Of a stretch of DNA of 6,284 nt, positions 6,173-6,284 are shown in pieces. The translations under genes were made by a program, and so were the position numbers. How positions within the stretch are numbered: position 1 is the stretch's first letter; every line of letters starts with the position of its first letter. The notes under the pieces are model-generated. The model did no database searches, was not told the DNA's origin, and was given only the letters and a program-made list of their open reading frames with translations. Origin of the DNA: CAZSTA01 sp964609495 [NCBI: uncultured bacterium] (lineage in GTDB: Bacteria; CAZSTA01); NCBI GenBank assembly GCA_964609495.1, contig CAZSTA010000169.1:1949-8232 (forward strand), given 5' to 3'.

Positions 6173-6284
6173 AGATGCTCCATTCCGAATTAGCGACCTA
6201 ATGATGATAAAATCCGTGGATGCATATAGAATCTGGGATCTGAGATCTAATTTACTTTGTATTACACCCTCCCCCTATCCCCCT
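6173..6284. other. 3' end of the window, no gene seen
   Basis: About 110 bases hold no open frame of note. A weak five-pair hairpin (GGATC at 6236, GATCT at 6244) is followed by an AT-rich stretch but lacks a proper T-run. The last 20 bases are almost pure pyrimidine, so the complementary strand has three closely spaced G-runs of 5, 5 and 3. Confidence 0.5.

Noticed and set aside
6236-6260. Terminator after HAD copy 2
   Set aside because: The stem has five pairs including a G-T pair, and the following sequence is interrupted by A and C.

Overview
The window holds two functionally separate gene blocks, both on the plus strand. Left block (1 to about 4075) is an adaptation module of bacterial chemotaxis. 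It contains the C-terminal part of a membrane chemoreceptor (its sensory N terminus lies left of the window), then cheR (receptor methyltransferase), cheD (receptor deamidase), a 257-base gap with one or two small candidate ORFs, and cheB (receiver plus methylesterase). Right block (4266 to 6172) has its own sigma-70-type promoter. It encodes a TIGR00725/LOG-like Rossmann protein and two paralogous HAD-superfamily proteins in tandem, the first overlapping its upstream neighbour by ATGA.

Organism: this is a bacterium, judging from the Shine-Dalgarno sites, the TTGACA/TAGAAT promoter and the chemotaxis genes. A receptor ending in a CheR-binding-like pentapeptide, together with CheD, fits lineages whose chemotaxis differs from the E. 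coli model. I cannot name a genus. The two blocks differ in codon use: cheB uses mostly CGN arginine codons, while the right block uses mostly AGA/AGG and many ATA and TTA codons. One block may have a different history from the other, or the genome may simply be heterogeneous.

How the left block works together: CheR methylates and CheB demethylates glutamates on the receptor coiled coil, and CheD deamidates glutamines or is sequestered by CheC. All catalytic residues I can check are present. CheD has Thr22/Cys28/His45. CheB has Asp55 for phosphorylation and Ser164/His190/Asp286 for the esterase. The receptor ends in EFKDF, which fits the pentapeptide that tethers CheR/CheB in other systems. 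cheA, cheW, cheY and cheC are not in the window.

The most interesting points are: the terminal EFKDF directly upstream of cheR; a 14-residue tandem duplication in the receptor signalling arm; a substituted signalling tip; an unrecognised 40-48 residue ORF overlapping the cheD stop; two HAD paralogues that both lack the second motif I aspartate; and a 177-base 3' segment of the HAD pair that is far more similar than the rest. Nothing here clearly amounts to a wholly new system.
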